Below are positions 1 through 11,800 of a DNA stretch of 64,000 nt, one piece after another. The notes beneath the pieces are model-generated. The model was not told the DNA's origin, ran no database searches, and worked only from the letters and a program-made list of their open reading frames with translations. Origin of the DNA: Zasmidium citrigriseum (Eukaryota; Ascomycota; Dothideomycetes; Mycosphaerellales; Mycosphaerellaceae); assembly GCA_002786025.1 (NCBI GenBank), contig NHNW01000013.1:682001-746000 (forward strand), read 5' to 3'. The first letter of the stretch is position 1, and every line of letters begins with the position of its first letter. A program made the translations under genes and the position numbers.

Positions 1-411
1 AGGCTGTCAAGAGTGGGAAGGGAAAGGGTGGACAGAAGTGAGGAGTGGGATGAGAGTTTGATGGATGAGGATATACCCAAGCTGCGCCTGCTGATGCGCG
101 GCGCGATGTAAGAATGAGAGGCAAGCCGATGCGAAAGGGAAGATTTGAGATGCTGATACGCATAGAGGACGGGATGCGCAATGAAGATGGCAGAAGGGCA
201 GCCTTCACAAGGCAGCTTCATGACAAATGTGTTGGCTCCGAGGCACCCCGTGAAAAACCAGCCCCAAGAAGCCGAGAAGCAAGTTTCAGGATTGAGCAAG
301 AGCAAGTAGCAAATGCATCATACCATATCAAACTAGGCCGATCCGATCAGGCCCGTAACAAACGCCTCGCTAAGCCATCATACCATCCATGCGATGCTCA
401 CCCAACTCCAT
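1..411. other. intergenic, downstream of APC1
   Basis: This stretch lies 3' of the minus-strand APC1 gene and should hold its 3' UTR. Short open frames cross it, but none has recognisable family features or a credible splice structure. A gene ending left of the window cannot be excluded. Confidence 0.4.
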
Positions 412-3400
412 CTATACTGCCATGTTCACACCCCTCGCCCTCTCCTCAATCCTGGCCCTCAACCCCTCAATAACCTCCCCCCCAAGCCACCTCATCCTCC
501 CATCCCCCTCCCGTCTCGCCCTCTCAGCCCAAGCAAACAGCATTCTCAAATTCCACAAAGCATCCCTCTCCGTCCCACCCACAGCTTTACTCAGAACCAT
601 TCTATCATCGACCACAGTTCCTCGGTCGTCCGAGTAGACTGAGGAATGCACGTCTGGCGGGAGGACGAGTTCGATATCAGCTCTGTCCATGTCTTTGAAA
701 GCAGGAAGGTTGAAGAGCGTGTGCCAGATTTGCTGGTTGAGCATTGTTGCCGTTTGAGCGTCGTTGAGCGCTGCGAGTGCTGCGCTGAATGCCGAGGAAT
801 GGGCTTCTGCGGCGGGACAGCGTCGGACGAAGACTCGTTGGTCCTTGCGGAAGGAAGCAAGATGTTCAGAATTGTTGGCGAAGTCGAGTGTCACACGCCA
901 GTATGCAGGATTGTCAGTCTGGATTGTGGCGATTGTGTCCAGTTCCGGCAGGAGGCAAGGCGAACGCATGCTCAATACGTTGCCGTCTCGTTGGGTTACT
1001 TTGATGGGCATGTGGATTGGTCGCTGTGTGTCGATGTCTTCGATGGTGATGCATCGTGCCTCTGCTGCGAAGACCCAGAGATGTCTGAACGCCTGCAGGT
1101 GAACACGATTGTCTTGCACGTCTGTTGGAAACAGCGGGTAGAATGCGCAGATGAGCGAAGCAATGGCCAGGTCTGAAGTCCCGAACGTGAAAGTTCCGCC
1201 ACCAAGGAAGAGAACACCGATAGCCAGATGCGAAGCGAGATGAGAGCCGTACGTAGTGTCAGGATCGGTGCGGCCGTGCATGCGTCGAAGGTAGCGGAAA
1301 GTCTCCAGATCGCCAGTCCCAGCCATGACCACCGCCGCACACAAGGCCAATGCATCCATGCAACGCTTCAAGGCGGATCGACCAAGCTTGGCGTCGAAGT
1401 AGTAGGAGTCCGTCCATCCGAAGGCATAGAAAGACTTCAGAACACTCAGGATCTCGTCACGAGCCCAGTAGTTGCCACTGCCAGCATACTTCAGCGCTAA
1501 AGCCCACGCCAGCCCAGTGAAGACATTGAAGAGCGGAATGTGAGCGCTGTCGATGGTATTTTTCATAGTGATCTGATTGCCCGCATCGATGAGCTTGGTC
1601 TTGTAGAAGTCAGGCAAATTGGCGTGAATCCATCCAGGTCTTCCAGATACCATGCCTTGGGCTTGGATGTCGTCCCAGAGAATGATGTTTTTAGCCATCG
1701 CTCGCAGCATCAGTATGTCTGGTCTGACATGGTCGTACTGTGCTTCCGTGTCTGGAATGTCGATCTTGTTCGCCACGGCTCGGTCGCCAGACTTCATGTA
1801 GACAAAAGCTACTGCGACAACTGCTCCCGCGGTTGCTCTATCAAAGACGTGCACTGCGTTGACTGGACGCGGCCCGACCGCGATTGCTAGAAGTCGCTCT
1901 GGTAGATACATGCCATGCAAGCCTCGAAGGTTGTTACCTTTGCCCAGGTTGATCAGGCCCAGAGCAAAGCCAGCTGCAAGGCGATATGACTCGTCGCGAA
2001 GCATGTCCGGTCCACTGTCTGGATCTTCTATCTCCATGTGCTCAATCTCCGAGAGCATGATCTCACTCATTCGTCGGTGCTGAGTATTGTAGTACAGCAG
2101 CCCGATGCCCATGAGCCCCGCCGTCTGCGTAGCAGGGGATACATTCAGCTCGGCAGCACCGGGAGGCAACATCCGAGTGATGTGAACAGATAGCATTCTT
2201 GTTATGAGGCCATCCATGGTTCCCAAATATGAAGCCGACAGACCCAGCAACAGCCCAACGGACGTCATGGTGTGCTTGGGTGTAAGATACTTGAACGAGA
2301 GCCATTTCGCCAGGTGCCGCAAATGACCACCCAGGCCCAGAGCTAGGAGCATACCTGCATGTCTGTTCGAGAGCTCGTTTGGCTTGTTGAAGGCGATCCA
2401 AGATGTGTCGATTCCTTTGACATTTCGGGAAATCCTCATTCCGGCAGAAACGCCGGCATGGAAGTATGCCCAATTCACCTTCTCTTCTGTCAGCCCAGAC
2501 CTATCAGTTGTCAATGTATGGCCCATCGGCTGCATGACACATGACGAGTTGAAGCCAGGCAAGTGATATTTCTCGGTCAGTAATGGCGTCTGACTGTCGT
2601 AGTGAATCATGCCGTCACCTGCAGGCAGAGCGATCATGCGTATGGTCACCCAATGCATCATTCTCCGCTGGTGTTCGAAATGTGTTGCTTCGTCCCAATC
2701 AGGCTGCCTTGGACACTGCGCAACTTGCACACTGTTGAAATGCATCAGACTCATCGCTTCGACCAGTCTTCTATCTTCACTAAAGATCAGTTGAGAGATC
2801 GCGTGGCGGCCGGCTTCTTTGGTTTTGAGCTGAGCTGCAGGCTGTTCAAGTACGTGTATCACGGCCGCAACGTCCCGAGAAGTGCTGAATAGAAGCCAGT
2901 GAAGTTTCGGTGCAGCGGACATTTCTTCTCTGGCGTGCATGCTGAGATCGTCTCTGCCAACCAATTTCAACAGATTGTCTTTCCAGACGGTCGGTGGCTG
3001 CTTCTCACATCTGGCAATCGCATCTTTGAAAGGCGCAGATATAGACTCGGGGTACGTGTCCAGCACCTCAATCGTGATTTCCCTGTCCGCCAGGCATTCC
3101 ACGGTCATGACCGCGCTCGTCGTCACGCCACGAGTTGCAACGACCATGTCAGACAATGCAACAAGTCGCGGTGTAAGCTCTCTGGCTAGCGAGTCTGCTC
3201 CGTACGTGCTAGCACCTTCCATCCCAGCGATTGTCGAAAAGCATGGGTATCGTTCGGATGAGCCATGCTTCAAAGCGTGCTCAAACCACTGGAACACACT
3301 GATCGGGCGGTCGAAGAACTCCATTCGAGGCGGACTTGCTATTGTAGATTTCAAGTACGCCCATCGTCCGTCATTGGCACCTTCGAGATGATAGTAGCTT

Positions 3401-6282
3401 CCACGAGAATGGCTCCAGTCATTCAGACCTAGCCACAGTCCCATCTGGGTGATCACAGGTGTCAGATCCGGGTGCCAGGAGTTCAGCGTGCATAGCTTCT
3501 GCTCCTCGTGGCACAAGTGGAGCCCCAGCATGAGCTTGATAGCTGTTCCGACTGGATCAAGCGGCTTGGTATCGGAGCCGAGCACGAGAGCAGGACAGAT
3601 CTCATCGGCTAGAGAAGCGGCTATGACGAGAAGCTGGTCTCTGCGATCATCTCCACCCCTGGGAGAATGTCGACTTGAGGTTGGTCTCTGGGAAGGCAAC
3701 CATGACCACACGGAAGAGTGTTCCAAAGTCGAGGCCTGCGTCTTTTTCCGGAGTTGAAGTGTCGAATTTGTTTGACTGGATTCCTTGCCCGAGGCCATTT
3801 TCGAGATGTTCAAAGCAGCTCGCGCCTTGTCATCTAGTAGATCCAGGACGAAAACGAACATTGCTGCCACAAACGCCACAAATTCTGATTTCGTGCTGGT
3901 GCCTTGCAAGACGTGAACGTTGTTTTGGAGCCAGGCATGTGACATGCACCATGCTTTTCGAACGATGCTGCCCTGCTGCTTCGGCAACACGATCTCGCAG
4001 ACAGCCAACAACTTCTCAATGTACGGATCCACTGGCTGTAGCTGTAGTCTTCTGCGGTGGTGGAGCCCATCATTGCCAATTTCATCGAATCTTCCATTCG
4101 CACCCGGATGTTGCAGTTGCAAGGGCGGCAAGGGACGTTCGAGGTTCCTATTCCTGCCGACATCTTTGTTGCCATCTCCCGCAGAGTGTAGAACTGCCAG
4201 AGGATCGTACACTCTGTAAATGGCATTCTGCGGAATGGGACACAGCGACCTGTGATCCATTCCGAGCTGTACTCCTCGGCTTCCGAACAAGACAGCACGA
4301 ACTCCGCCGTCCTGTACTTTGACAATGTCGTCGCAGCGATCCAAGCGGCCATGGTCAACAAGGAGCGGAACTGCAGCATGCGTAGAGCTTGATAGCTCTG
4401 GCCACAAGGGTCTTTGCTTGACTCGCAAATGCACGTATTGGATCTCGCCATCACTCCGATCGTGCAGGTAGACAGCCAGGCTCTTGTCCTTCGAAGTCTG
4501 GACCGCACGAGGTTCCAAGAGAGTTGCGATCCGGTACCCATCTATCGCATCGCGGAAGGCATCCTGAGATGATGACCTCAGTCCTACAGAGAAGGAGTGG
4601 ATCTTCCTCACGATTAATTCTCGTTTGAAGCCTTCTTCAGAGCTGTCAAAGACATGGTCGATACCCGATCGTTCGAATGTCACGCGTATGTGCTGCAAAA
4701 TCTCATCTGTGGTTTCGTCGCTGTCGAATTCGATTGTACTGTCAAGATCCATGGAGTCATCGCCGCCAAGGCTGTGTCCGTACGCACTGCCCGGCGTTGA
4801 GCCACGGCTCTTCCTGTGACTGAGAGATCTTCGTGAGTTGGGTCCTCCAAACGATGTCGTGCGCCGTCCGCCAGTGCCTCCAAAGCTAGCGTTCACAGTC
4901 GTCTGACTGGCGCGAACATCCGCATTCATGGAGCTGATCCTTCGATTCTCACGAGCAGGTTGCTGTGATCCAGCAGGAACGTAGTCAGGGTCCATCTGGG
5001 AAGCCATAGCTTCCTCTTGCTGTTGACGGGACAGTGCTGTCGTTTGCGATCCACCCGGCTCTCCTGGCTGCTGATTTGGCGCTGCAAAGCTCTCTCTGGC
5101 CCGTCTTACGGCCGGTGTAGTCGTTCCTGTTCCCATGTTCGCACTCAGAAAGGAGCTCCGGCGCCTAGCCTTGGCAGCCTTCTGATCTGCTCGAAGCTTC
5201 AGGAGCAACTTCAACGACTTTTCCTCCACGTACCAGGCGTGCCACACAGTAACAATGTTGATGTCAGGATTGAAAGTAACAATCAAGAGAAGCTGGCCGA
5301 GACTTCCTGCCCCCGAATCTGCCAGTTCATCCTTGGGTGAGACGTAGATGATCTTTTCCGCAGGATCAAGACCCTCAAATTCAACGCTCAGACTATTCTG
5401 CGCTTTATTTGATCTCTGCGGCTTGTGGTGTTGTATGGAGTATGTGATCACGCCCAACTCGGATAGCGGGCCACTGAGGGAGTACAGGTTGGTGATGTCT
5501 TCATCACCACGCTTTCCAGGAGCTGCGATGACATCTTGGAACAGAGCGTCCAATTTCTGGTTGCCACCCAGCGGACTGGGCTGAGTAGGCTTGTTGTGGG
5601 TGAAGCTTGTTCTGGCAAAGCTTTTGACCAGTGTCGGTGATACAGCCGGCCGCAAGAAAGACGAACTATGGCCTTGGGATGAGAAAAACGAATTCGGCGG
5701 AGCTGCTGGGACTTGCGGAGTCGGTGGCAGTGAGGTTGGAGGTGTTCGTTTTCTTTGCAGCAGGATCCCGCGAGGTGCTGCGAACGCCCGCTCGACTTCG
5801 AAGGGTAGATCCACGATATGATGTGCTCCTCTCAAGAAGTATATGTGGGCTTTTGTCTTTAACAAGACAACGACTGCCCTGGATGGTGGACAGGGAGGTT
5901 CCGAAAGCGAGGTATTCGTAGGAGGCTCGCGAGACACCGATGATCCAATACTGCTGCGTGATCTTTGCGATTGATTCAAAAAGGCAGCTTCATTGGCAAA
6001 TTGTGAATTCGGCGAGGTTGGAAAGGTGGTCAGAAGTGCTTGAATGACGGTCTCGCCTTCCAGATCGAAGCGGTAGATGTTCCGAAGAAATCTTCCTTGG
6101 GACCAGGCGACGGCATTTGGCGTTACCAGAAGTTCTTCCTCGATGGAATCCGGACCGTCCTCCACGACATAGCTTTCCCATTGGTACTGATCCGGCTTGG
6201 GATTCGATGGCAGGAGTCCTTCAGCGACGAGGTATGGAAGGGCCACGGGAGAGTGGACTCCCAGAGAACTCACGGCCGCCAT
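412..6282 (-). CDS. apc1: anaphase-promoting complex subunit 1 (BimE/APC1)
   Basis: A single uninterrupted frame encodes 1956 aa, the usual size for APC1. APC1 is the largest scaffold of the anaphase-promoting complex/cyclosome, the nuclear ubiquitin ligase that drives the metaphase-anaphase transition and mitotic exit. The N-terminal ~700 residues fit the APC1 beta-propeller region and contain a long polar insertion (about residues 370-530). Around residues 1300-1650 there are PC (proteasome/cyclosome) repeats rich in small residues, for example GMLLALGLGGHLRHLAKWL and TQTAGLMGIGLLYYNTQHRR. The C-terminal part continues with conserved beta-rich segments. The start is the first Met of the frame and gives the typical N-terminus with LGVHSPVALPYLVAEGL. 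It is divergent from the Nup37 candidate across about 225 bp, which must hold both promoters. Long frames antisense to it are shadows. Confidence 0.93.
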   Translation of the reverse strand: MAAVSSLGVHSPVALPYLVAEGLLPSNPKPDQYQWESYVVEDGPDSIEEELLVTPNAVAWSQGRFLRNIYRFDLEGETVIQALLTTFPTSPNSQFANEAAFLNQSQRSRSSIGSSVSREPPTNTSLSEPPCPPSRAVVVLLKTKAHIYFLRGAHHIVDLPFEVERAFAAPRGILLQRKRTPPTSLPPTPQVPAAPPNSFFSSQGHSSSFLRPAVSPTLVKSFARTSFTHNKPTQPSPLGGNQKLDALFQDVIAAPGKRGDEDITNLYSLSGPLSELGVITYSIQHHKPQRSNKAQNSLSVEFEGLDPAEKIIYVSPKDELADSGAGSLGQLLLIVTFNPDINIVTVWHAWYVEEKSLKLLLKLRADQKAAKARRRSSFLSANMGTGTTTPAVRRARESFAAPNQQPGEPGGSQTTALSRQQQEEAMASQMDPDYVPAGSQQPARENRRISSMNADVRASQTTVNASFGGTGGRRTTSFGGPNSRRSLSHRKSRGSTPGSAYGHSLGGDDSMDLDSTIEFDSDETTDEILQHIRVTFERSGIDHVFDSSEEGFKRELIVRKIHSFSVGLRSSSQDAFRDAIDGYRIATLLEPRAVQTSKDKSLAVYLHDRSDGEIQYVHLRVKQRPLWPELSSSTHAAVPLLVDHGRLDRCDDIVKVQDGGVRAVLFGSRGVQLGMDHRSLCPIPQNAIYRVYDPLAVLHSAGDGNKDVGRNRNLERPLPPLQLQHPGANGRFDEIGNDGLHHRRRLQLQPVDPYIEKLLAVCEIVLPKQQGSIVRKAWCMSHAWLQNNVHVLQGTSTKSEFVAFVAAMFVFVLDLLDDKARAALNISKMASGKESSQTNSTLQLRKKTQASTLEHSSVWSWLPSQRPTSSRHSPRGGDDRRDQLLVIAASLADEICPALVLGSDTKPLDPVGTAIKLMLGLHLCHEEQKLCTLNSWHPDLTPVITQMGLWLGLNDWSHSRGSYYHLEGANDGRWAYLKSTIASPPRMEFFDRPISVFQWFEHALKHGSSERYPCFSTIAGMEGASTYGADSLARELTPRLVALSDMVVATRGVTTSAVMTVECLADREITIEVLDTYPESISAPFKDAIARCEKQPPTVWKDNLLKLVGRDDLSMHAREEMSAAPKLHWLLFSTSRDVAAVIHVLEQPAAQLKTKEAGRHAISQLIFSEDRRLVEAMSLMHFNSVQVAQCPRQPDWDEATHFEHQRRMMHWVTIRMIALPAGDGMIHYDSQTPLLTEKYHLPGFNSSCVMQPMGHTLTTDRSGLTEEKVNWAYFHAGVSAGMRISRNVKGIDTSWIAFNKPNELSNRHAGMLLALGLGGHLRHLAKWLSFKYLTPKHTMTSVGLLLGLSASYLGTMDGLITRMLSVHITRMLPPGAAELNVSPATQTAGLMGIGLLYYNTQHRRMSEIMLSEIEHMEIEDPDSGPDMLRDESYRLAAGFALGLINLGKGNNLRGLHGMYLPERLLAIAVGPRPVNAVHVFDRATAGAVVAVAFVYMKSGDRAVANKIDIPDTEAQYDHVRPDILMLRAMAKNIILWDDIQAQGMVSGRPGWIHANLPDFYKTKLIDAGNQITMKNTIDSAHIPLFNVFTGLAWALALKYAGSGNYWARDEILSVLKSFYAFGWTDSYYFDAKLGRSALKRCMDALALCAAVVMAGTGDLETFRYLRRMHGRTDPDTTYGSHLASHLAIGVLFLGGGTFTFGTSDLAIASLICAFYPLFPTDVQDNRVHLQAFRHLWVFAAEARCITIEDIDTQRPIHMPIKVTQRDGNVLSMRSPCLLPELDTIATIQTDNPAYWRVTLDFANNSEHLASFRKDQRVFVRRCPAAEAHSSAFSAALAALNDAQTATMLNQQIWHTLFNLPAFKDMDRADIELVLPPDVHSSVYSDDRGTVVDDRMVLSKAVGGTERDALWNLRMLFAWAERARREGDGRMRWLGGEVIEGLRARIEERARGVNMAV

Positions 6283-6507
6283 TGATGCTCATGAGGCCGG
6301 GCAGTCTCGCGAGCATTGTATCGAGTTGTGGCGGGCGGTATTCGGCGGTTTTCTGTGGCAGATGATGGTGTCGTTGCGAGGTGAGGTCTTCATGTGCCCC
6401 GCGAATTTGGAAGACGCGCTTCACTGCGATGCGCGTCAACAATCAAAGCTCCATCAAATCCGCCTCGACCAGCGACATCCCTGGCGCCACACCCAATCGA
6501 CGCCAGT

Positions 6508-8358
6508 ATGCGGCCCAGAGTGTCGAAACGCGAGCGGAAGCTCCATCTGAGGTATCAGTATCAATTAAATACCTGTTTTACTCACTGACTTCTGTTCTGC
6601 AGCTACGAACTCCCGCACCGCATCCACTGCTCGCTCATCTACCCCATCACCGCTCCGAACGGCTCGACGGTCATCATCTATGGCCACGACAGAGGGCTGA
6701 AGGTGCTATGGAGAGGCGGAAGACGGAGGAAAGATGCTCAGAATGCGCCCGTGCAGACGAATGGCACCCAACAGACGGACGTCATCCTGATTGACGACGA
6801 CGACGAGACCCAGCCACACCACGCCGATTTCGAAGAAGAGGAGGAAGAGCTGGATCCAGATTGCCCATATCCGAGCACTATCCAGGACCTCGTTATCCAG
6901 GTCGACCGCAGCATCCTCCATGTTGCCGCTCCAGCACTTCAGAATTCGACCCTCACACCATCCATCCTGAAATCGGTGGCAGTGATCGCCATAGCGTCCA
7001 ATGATGGAGCTGTGCGCTTGCTGCAGGTACCGCTCACACCGCCAAGCGATGAGCAGAAAGAGGATATAATGAGAGGGGTTTTCGAGTCACAAATCGAGTT
7101 GAGCGCGGCTGGCCCAATCGCATCTGGCCTGGCGGTCAAGTTCTTGCCAGTGGACAACCAGCCACTCACTGCTCCAACTCGTCCGCAAGAAGGCGTTGAG
7201 GGCGACTTGCTTGTTGCAGCGGCTTCACGTGCACTCAGCATCTGGTCTGTCGCGGTCACGGCTGATAGCCTCCTGGTTGAGAGTCAGAGACTCATCAACA
7301 GGGCCCAACTCCCCAGCGCGCTGTCCAAGATCTCCTTTCACCCGTCCACGAGATCCACGCAGTTGCTGGTCTCTGATCGTCTGGGAGCTGCTCGCATCTA
7401 CGACCCCTATGCTTCGAGAACCCCATACAGAAGACCCAATTCCAGCGATTCTTCGACGGAACCAATCCCAGTCAGCAGCGACCCTGGAAAGTGGGTGACG
7501 ACTTTCCGCACTTCGTTTTCTCTCCCGAAGGAAGGGTCTGCACCTTCAGGACTGGAAGGCCGCAAGAAGATCCTTGATGCCAAATGGGTACTGGGAGGCA
7601 GAGGTGTCCTCGCTCTGCTAGAAGACAGTCAATGGGGTGTTTGGGATGTGAGTGGCACTCCTCGACCAGGCAAAACGATCGAGCATTTCGCCATCGACGG
7701 CTACCTCACAGCACCTAGCGCGAACGAGGCATCCGAACCAGCACGCCCTAAGAGAGGAAGCTCGAAACTTGCCCCTATGACGCCTAACACTCGCAAGTCC
7801 AAGACTGAACAGTTCTACGGCGACATCCCGAAAGCAAAGACTGTGGAGTCTGTTGCCAAAGGCGGCGTCTCTGTGGCATCAAACCATCAACGCAGCGGAC
7901 AAGTCGACGAGAGTGCAATAATGTGGTACAACTCCGACCTCTACTCCATCCCCAGCATGCAGTCATTCTGGCAGCGAAGCACTACAAGTGGCGGCGGAAT
8001 CGGTTCGTTGTACGCACCAGGTGTCTCACACATCACCGAACTGGATCCCATGCGCGAGATCATCTCCTCCGTCTCACACTTCGCCGCAAAGTCATCGAGC
8101 GCAGGCATTGGAGCAATGAACACTCAGCGGGATCTGCTCGTCTCGACCGAGTACCACCTAAGCATCCTGCAACAACTCCGTCCACCGACTCCAGCCCGAT
8201 CGCTCTTCCAGGCCGCCGAGCGGCCCGCATCTCGCGACCAACAAATGCTCGACGCCGGAACTCTAGATCTGGCCGGAATGGACCGCGTCCTCGACGGCAT
8301 GGCAGCAGGAACCACACCCGCCGCGAGGAAAGTCGGCTTCGCTGCGTCTCCAGCTTGA
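6508..8358 (+). CDS. nup37: probable nucleoporin Nup37 (WD40-like)
   Basis: Two exons, 6508-6551 and 6603-8358, encode about 599 aa; the intron starts gtatca and ends ctgcag. The exon junction gives LSYELPHRIHCSLIYP followed by GSTVIIYGHDRGLKVLWRGG, which I recognise as the N-terminus of fungal Nup37-type proteins. Nup37 is a beta-propeller component of the Nup107/Nup84 Y-complex of the nuclear pore. The acidic stretch after residue 45 (DDDDE, EEEEEELD) and the Ser/Pro-rich C-terminal third are probably disordered; the middle has repeated strand-like segments (VAVIAIASNDGAVRLLQV, LLVAAASRALSIWSV). An alternative in-frame ATG at 6394 would add 38 residues. I prefer 6508 because similarity to the family begins there. 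The family call rests on remembered sequence character, not a search. Confidence 0.62.
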
Positions 8359-8855
8359 GCGACGCCGGGAAAGGCAAATGCTTTCACTGTACGATACTTT
8401 GCGCTAACGATACCCCAAGAAACTCAAAAGCGACGTCACTTCATCCCAGTCCCAATTTCCTTTCCCCTCCTTCCCCCAACACCAGCACATTTATCCCCGC
8501 TTGGTCAGGTGGAGCGTCTTCTCGAGATCAATGAGATTTGCTCAGTATTACAAGCGGGACATCGACGCCGACTCCACGTTCACGAGAAGTCTCTTCCTTT
8601 GGGAAGGGCGTAAGGGACACTTGGCGCTTTGGCCGACTACGGTGAGCCTTTGTGCTGAGGAAGACGGTGGGCAATGGGCCTGTTTCGAAGCATCATATCT
8701 GCCCGTGAGGGGGTTTAGGGTGTGGTGGTGCGGCGGGTGGTTGCTACAGATACTTCGCAGCGTATGAGGTGCAAAGCTAGCTTTCTTTCTTCGTCTTCCT
8801 CTTCATCCTCTCTGCTCAGATCTGTGCAGCCCCAGGTTCCATTTCAACCCACCCT
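8359..8855. other. convergent intergenic region
   Basis: The region separates the 3' ends of the Nup37 candidate (plus) and the chitinase (minus), so it should hold both 3' UTRs. It contains pyrimidine-rich tracts around 8460-8480 and 8785-8815. I see no gene in it. Confidence 0.5.
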
Positions 8856-11800
8856 TCAATTCTGCAACCACTTGATAGCAGTAGCAACGAAGCAGTCATG
8901 GTTATCACACGCACTCGACGTCTCCGGCTGTCCGAACCCATTAATGCACCCCGGGCTCTTCCCGTCGACCTCGAAATTCAGATCATCCTCCCTACAGGCG
9001 TTCGTGGCGTAGACTCGCAACAGTGGCTGGTCTCCTAGGCCTTGGGAGCTTTCGATTTCCATCGACGACCACCCCGTGTTTGGCTGCGGGACCTTGCACT
9101 CGTTGAGGGAGTCCATGGTGTATGTTGTGAGCGAGTCCTGGCAGTTGTCGTCGGTGTAGAGTTTGAAGGTTATCGTTGGCGAGGGCTTGGGGGTGGATTT
9201 GGTGGTGCTCGTTGGGTTGTTTCCCTGTTGAATTTTCTTTAGTGTGTGGTTTGAGGGGATTTGCTTCGAAGGGCTTACTCCTGTGCTCCCGCCACCACCT
9301 CCACCTCCTCCGCTCGTACTTCCTCCGCCGCCTCCTGTACTTCCTCCTCCCCCGCCGTTGCCGTTGCCACCAACTGGCGTGAACTGATTGTCCGACCCCA
9401 AAGTCGGCAGGGGCGCGCTCGGATCCGCCGGCGTCCAAGTCGGCGTCGGTCCCGGTGTGTTCTCACACACCGAAGTCTCCGTAATAGAGGAAGTCGTGGT
9501 TCCCTTGGACTCACAAGTCGTCACAACGGAGCACGTCGTGGAATAGCAGTTCGTGGCGAACGACGTATCGCCGAAATCCGTCACCGAGCAATCCACTCGG
9601 CAGTCGGTCACTCTAGAACTGGTCTCGCACTCGTCGTCGTCGTCATCGTCATCGTCGTCTCCGTTGTTGTCGCCTCCGCATTCGCCGATGCACTTGCCAC
9701 CTTGAGAACATCCGGGTCCAATGCAGCCACAGATGCCGATACAGGGGATTTTCGGCTCGCAGTGGGAACGACACAGGTGGCCGCAGCCTGTGATGCAGGT
9801 TGGCTTGGGAGGGCCTACCGTGACATGGACCGAGCCAACAGAGAAAGGCGGCGGAGGCGGCGGCGGGATGTGCGATGTGGTTTTGGTTGGGTCTCCGCCT
9901 TCCTGTGGAGGGTAGGGTCCTGGAGCGTAGCTGTATACGATGCCGAGGGCGGTTGTTGTTTTCGTCCCTGTTGTGATGACGTCGTTGCCTTCGGTGAGTG
10001 TGACGGGGGGTATGACGACGCTGCTGGTGAGGTAGATTGTTTGCTCATTGGAGTTTGTCCATTCCACGTTCCAGATGGAGACGGTCTTTGTCGTGACCGG
10101 GGGGATTGAAATCGTTGTTACGGTCGTTTTTGAGACGTAGCTGTGAGGACGTCGTTAGTGAGCACCATCGTAGCCTGGAACAGATGAATTCAGAATGCTT
10201 ACACCGTCGAAGTGATGCCAGCCGTGTTGGTGGATACAGATGTCCACTGGTCCAGCACTGTCCTCGTCTCTGCGGGTGGCGATATGGTGGTCGCCTCAGG
10301 CAAAATCCAGGGCGGGAAGACAAAGGTGCATGGCGGCATGCAGGCAATAGTAGGCGCCGACTCTGTGAGAATCGAGGGGTCGATCAAGACCTGCAAGTCC
10401 GCATGAGTCGATGTCTTGAAGTTGCGATGTGACAAGCAAAAGACTTACCACGCCAGAGCCTCCACTGTTCCCACCAGGTCCCGAATAGTTTCCTTCCAAA
10501 TCGATAGCCCAGTCTGAAACACCGCCAAAGTTCAGGCCTTTGGCCCATGCTGCACGGGCATCGTACGTAGATTGTTTCATGTACGAGATCCACTGCGTCT
10601 GGTCATAAACCAGAATGTCTCCAGCGACATCCGAGTAGTACTGCATCGCATCCGTGTGATTGCCAATGACTTCGTGAATTTCTTGATTGGCAATGTAGCC
10701 TGCGACCGAGTCAGCATAGTGGATGGATGTGACAAGCAGGTCGCCACATCCCTCGAGTTCCTGTGCAAGATCCAGGCGTAGCACCGCTATCCGGACCGGT
10801 GTATGTGCCTAGTTTTGTCAATTCACTTGTTGTGCTCTTGGGAGAGTCGATACCAACACATGTCAGTATAGCATCCTGCCTCGGTCATCTGAAAACTGCG
10901 TCCGTAGAGAGGTTGTCCAACCTATGAGCCAACATTAACAATCATTCAATAGCAGGCTTACGGCACTTACCATGCACTTATTGGACGGTACTCCCGCCTT
11001 TGTGATCATAGAGAAGGCCTGCCGGGTCTCTGTCATGTTAATTTGACTGCGCAAACAATTACCAGCAGGGCATCCGGGGTCGGTGAAATCGTTGCCGAAG
11101 TCCCACTGTATCTCGTCAGCATGTCGCCGATTCCACTGCAGCAAGTCATCTATACTTGTCCATGCAGATCATAACTATCGAAGGTCAGCGAGTTTGAAGC
11201 TGGGAGGGTGTTGCAGTAGCTCACGTCATGTAGATTATGTAGTCGACGACATCAGAGATCTCCTTGATGGGAAATGCTTTGAGGTACCAGAAGGACGCCG
11301 GTGCAGCAATCGAAAGCGTGTAGCCATCAGGGAGTGCTGCACGCATGAGCTTGAGGAACTCCAGGTAATTCTTGCCATCGTCTGGGGATCCCGGTGGAAT
11401 TCCTGGAATGTCAGGAGCCTGCATCTCATTCAGCATCATATCGAAACGACGACGAGCCTTTCTGACGAACCCCGGGATATTCCCAGTCAAAGTCAACTCC
11501 ATCTAGATCGTAGCTCTGGATGAAGGATGCAACGTTGTGGGCGAATGTCTGCTGGTTCTCAGGAGTCACGCCTAGCTTGTGCTTAGCATTTATCGTAAAG
11601 TGGCAGAATTGGAGAGCCGTACCTTGTCTGAAGATAGGATAGGTGCCAGGATCAGTCGAAAAGGCCTAATAAATGTAAGTGTCCGTAGAACATTTGAATG
11701 AGTGTTATAACATACCCAGCCACCAAAAGACAAGATTTTCTTGAATCCATTCGTGTTTAGGAAACTGTTGAAAGCTTCTTGGTAGCCACTGACATCGACA

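Noticed and set aside
591..6181. Numerous frames on both strands overlapping APC1, up to 235 aa
   Set aside because: They are antisense or frame-shifted shadows of a conserved 1956-aa gene and lack start, splice or family features.
9261..10109. 282-aa plus-strand frame
   Set aside because: It is antisense to the well-supported chitinase C-terminus and owes its length to Gly/Asp/Ser-rich repeats on the other strand.
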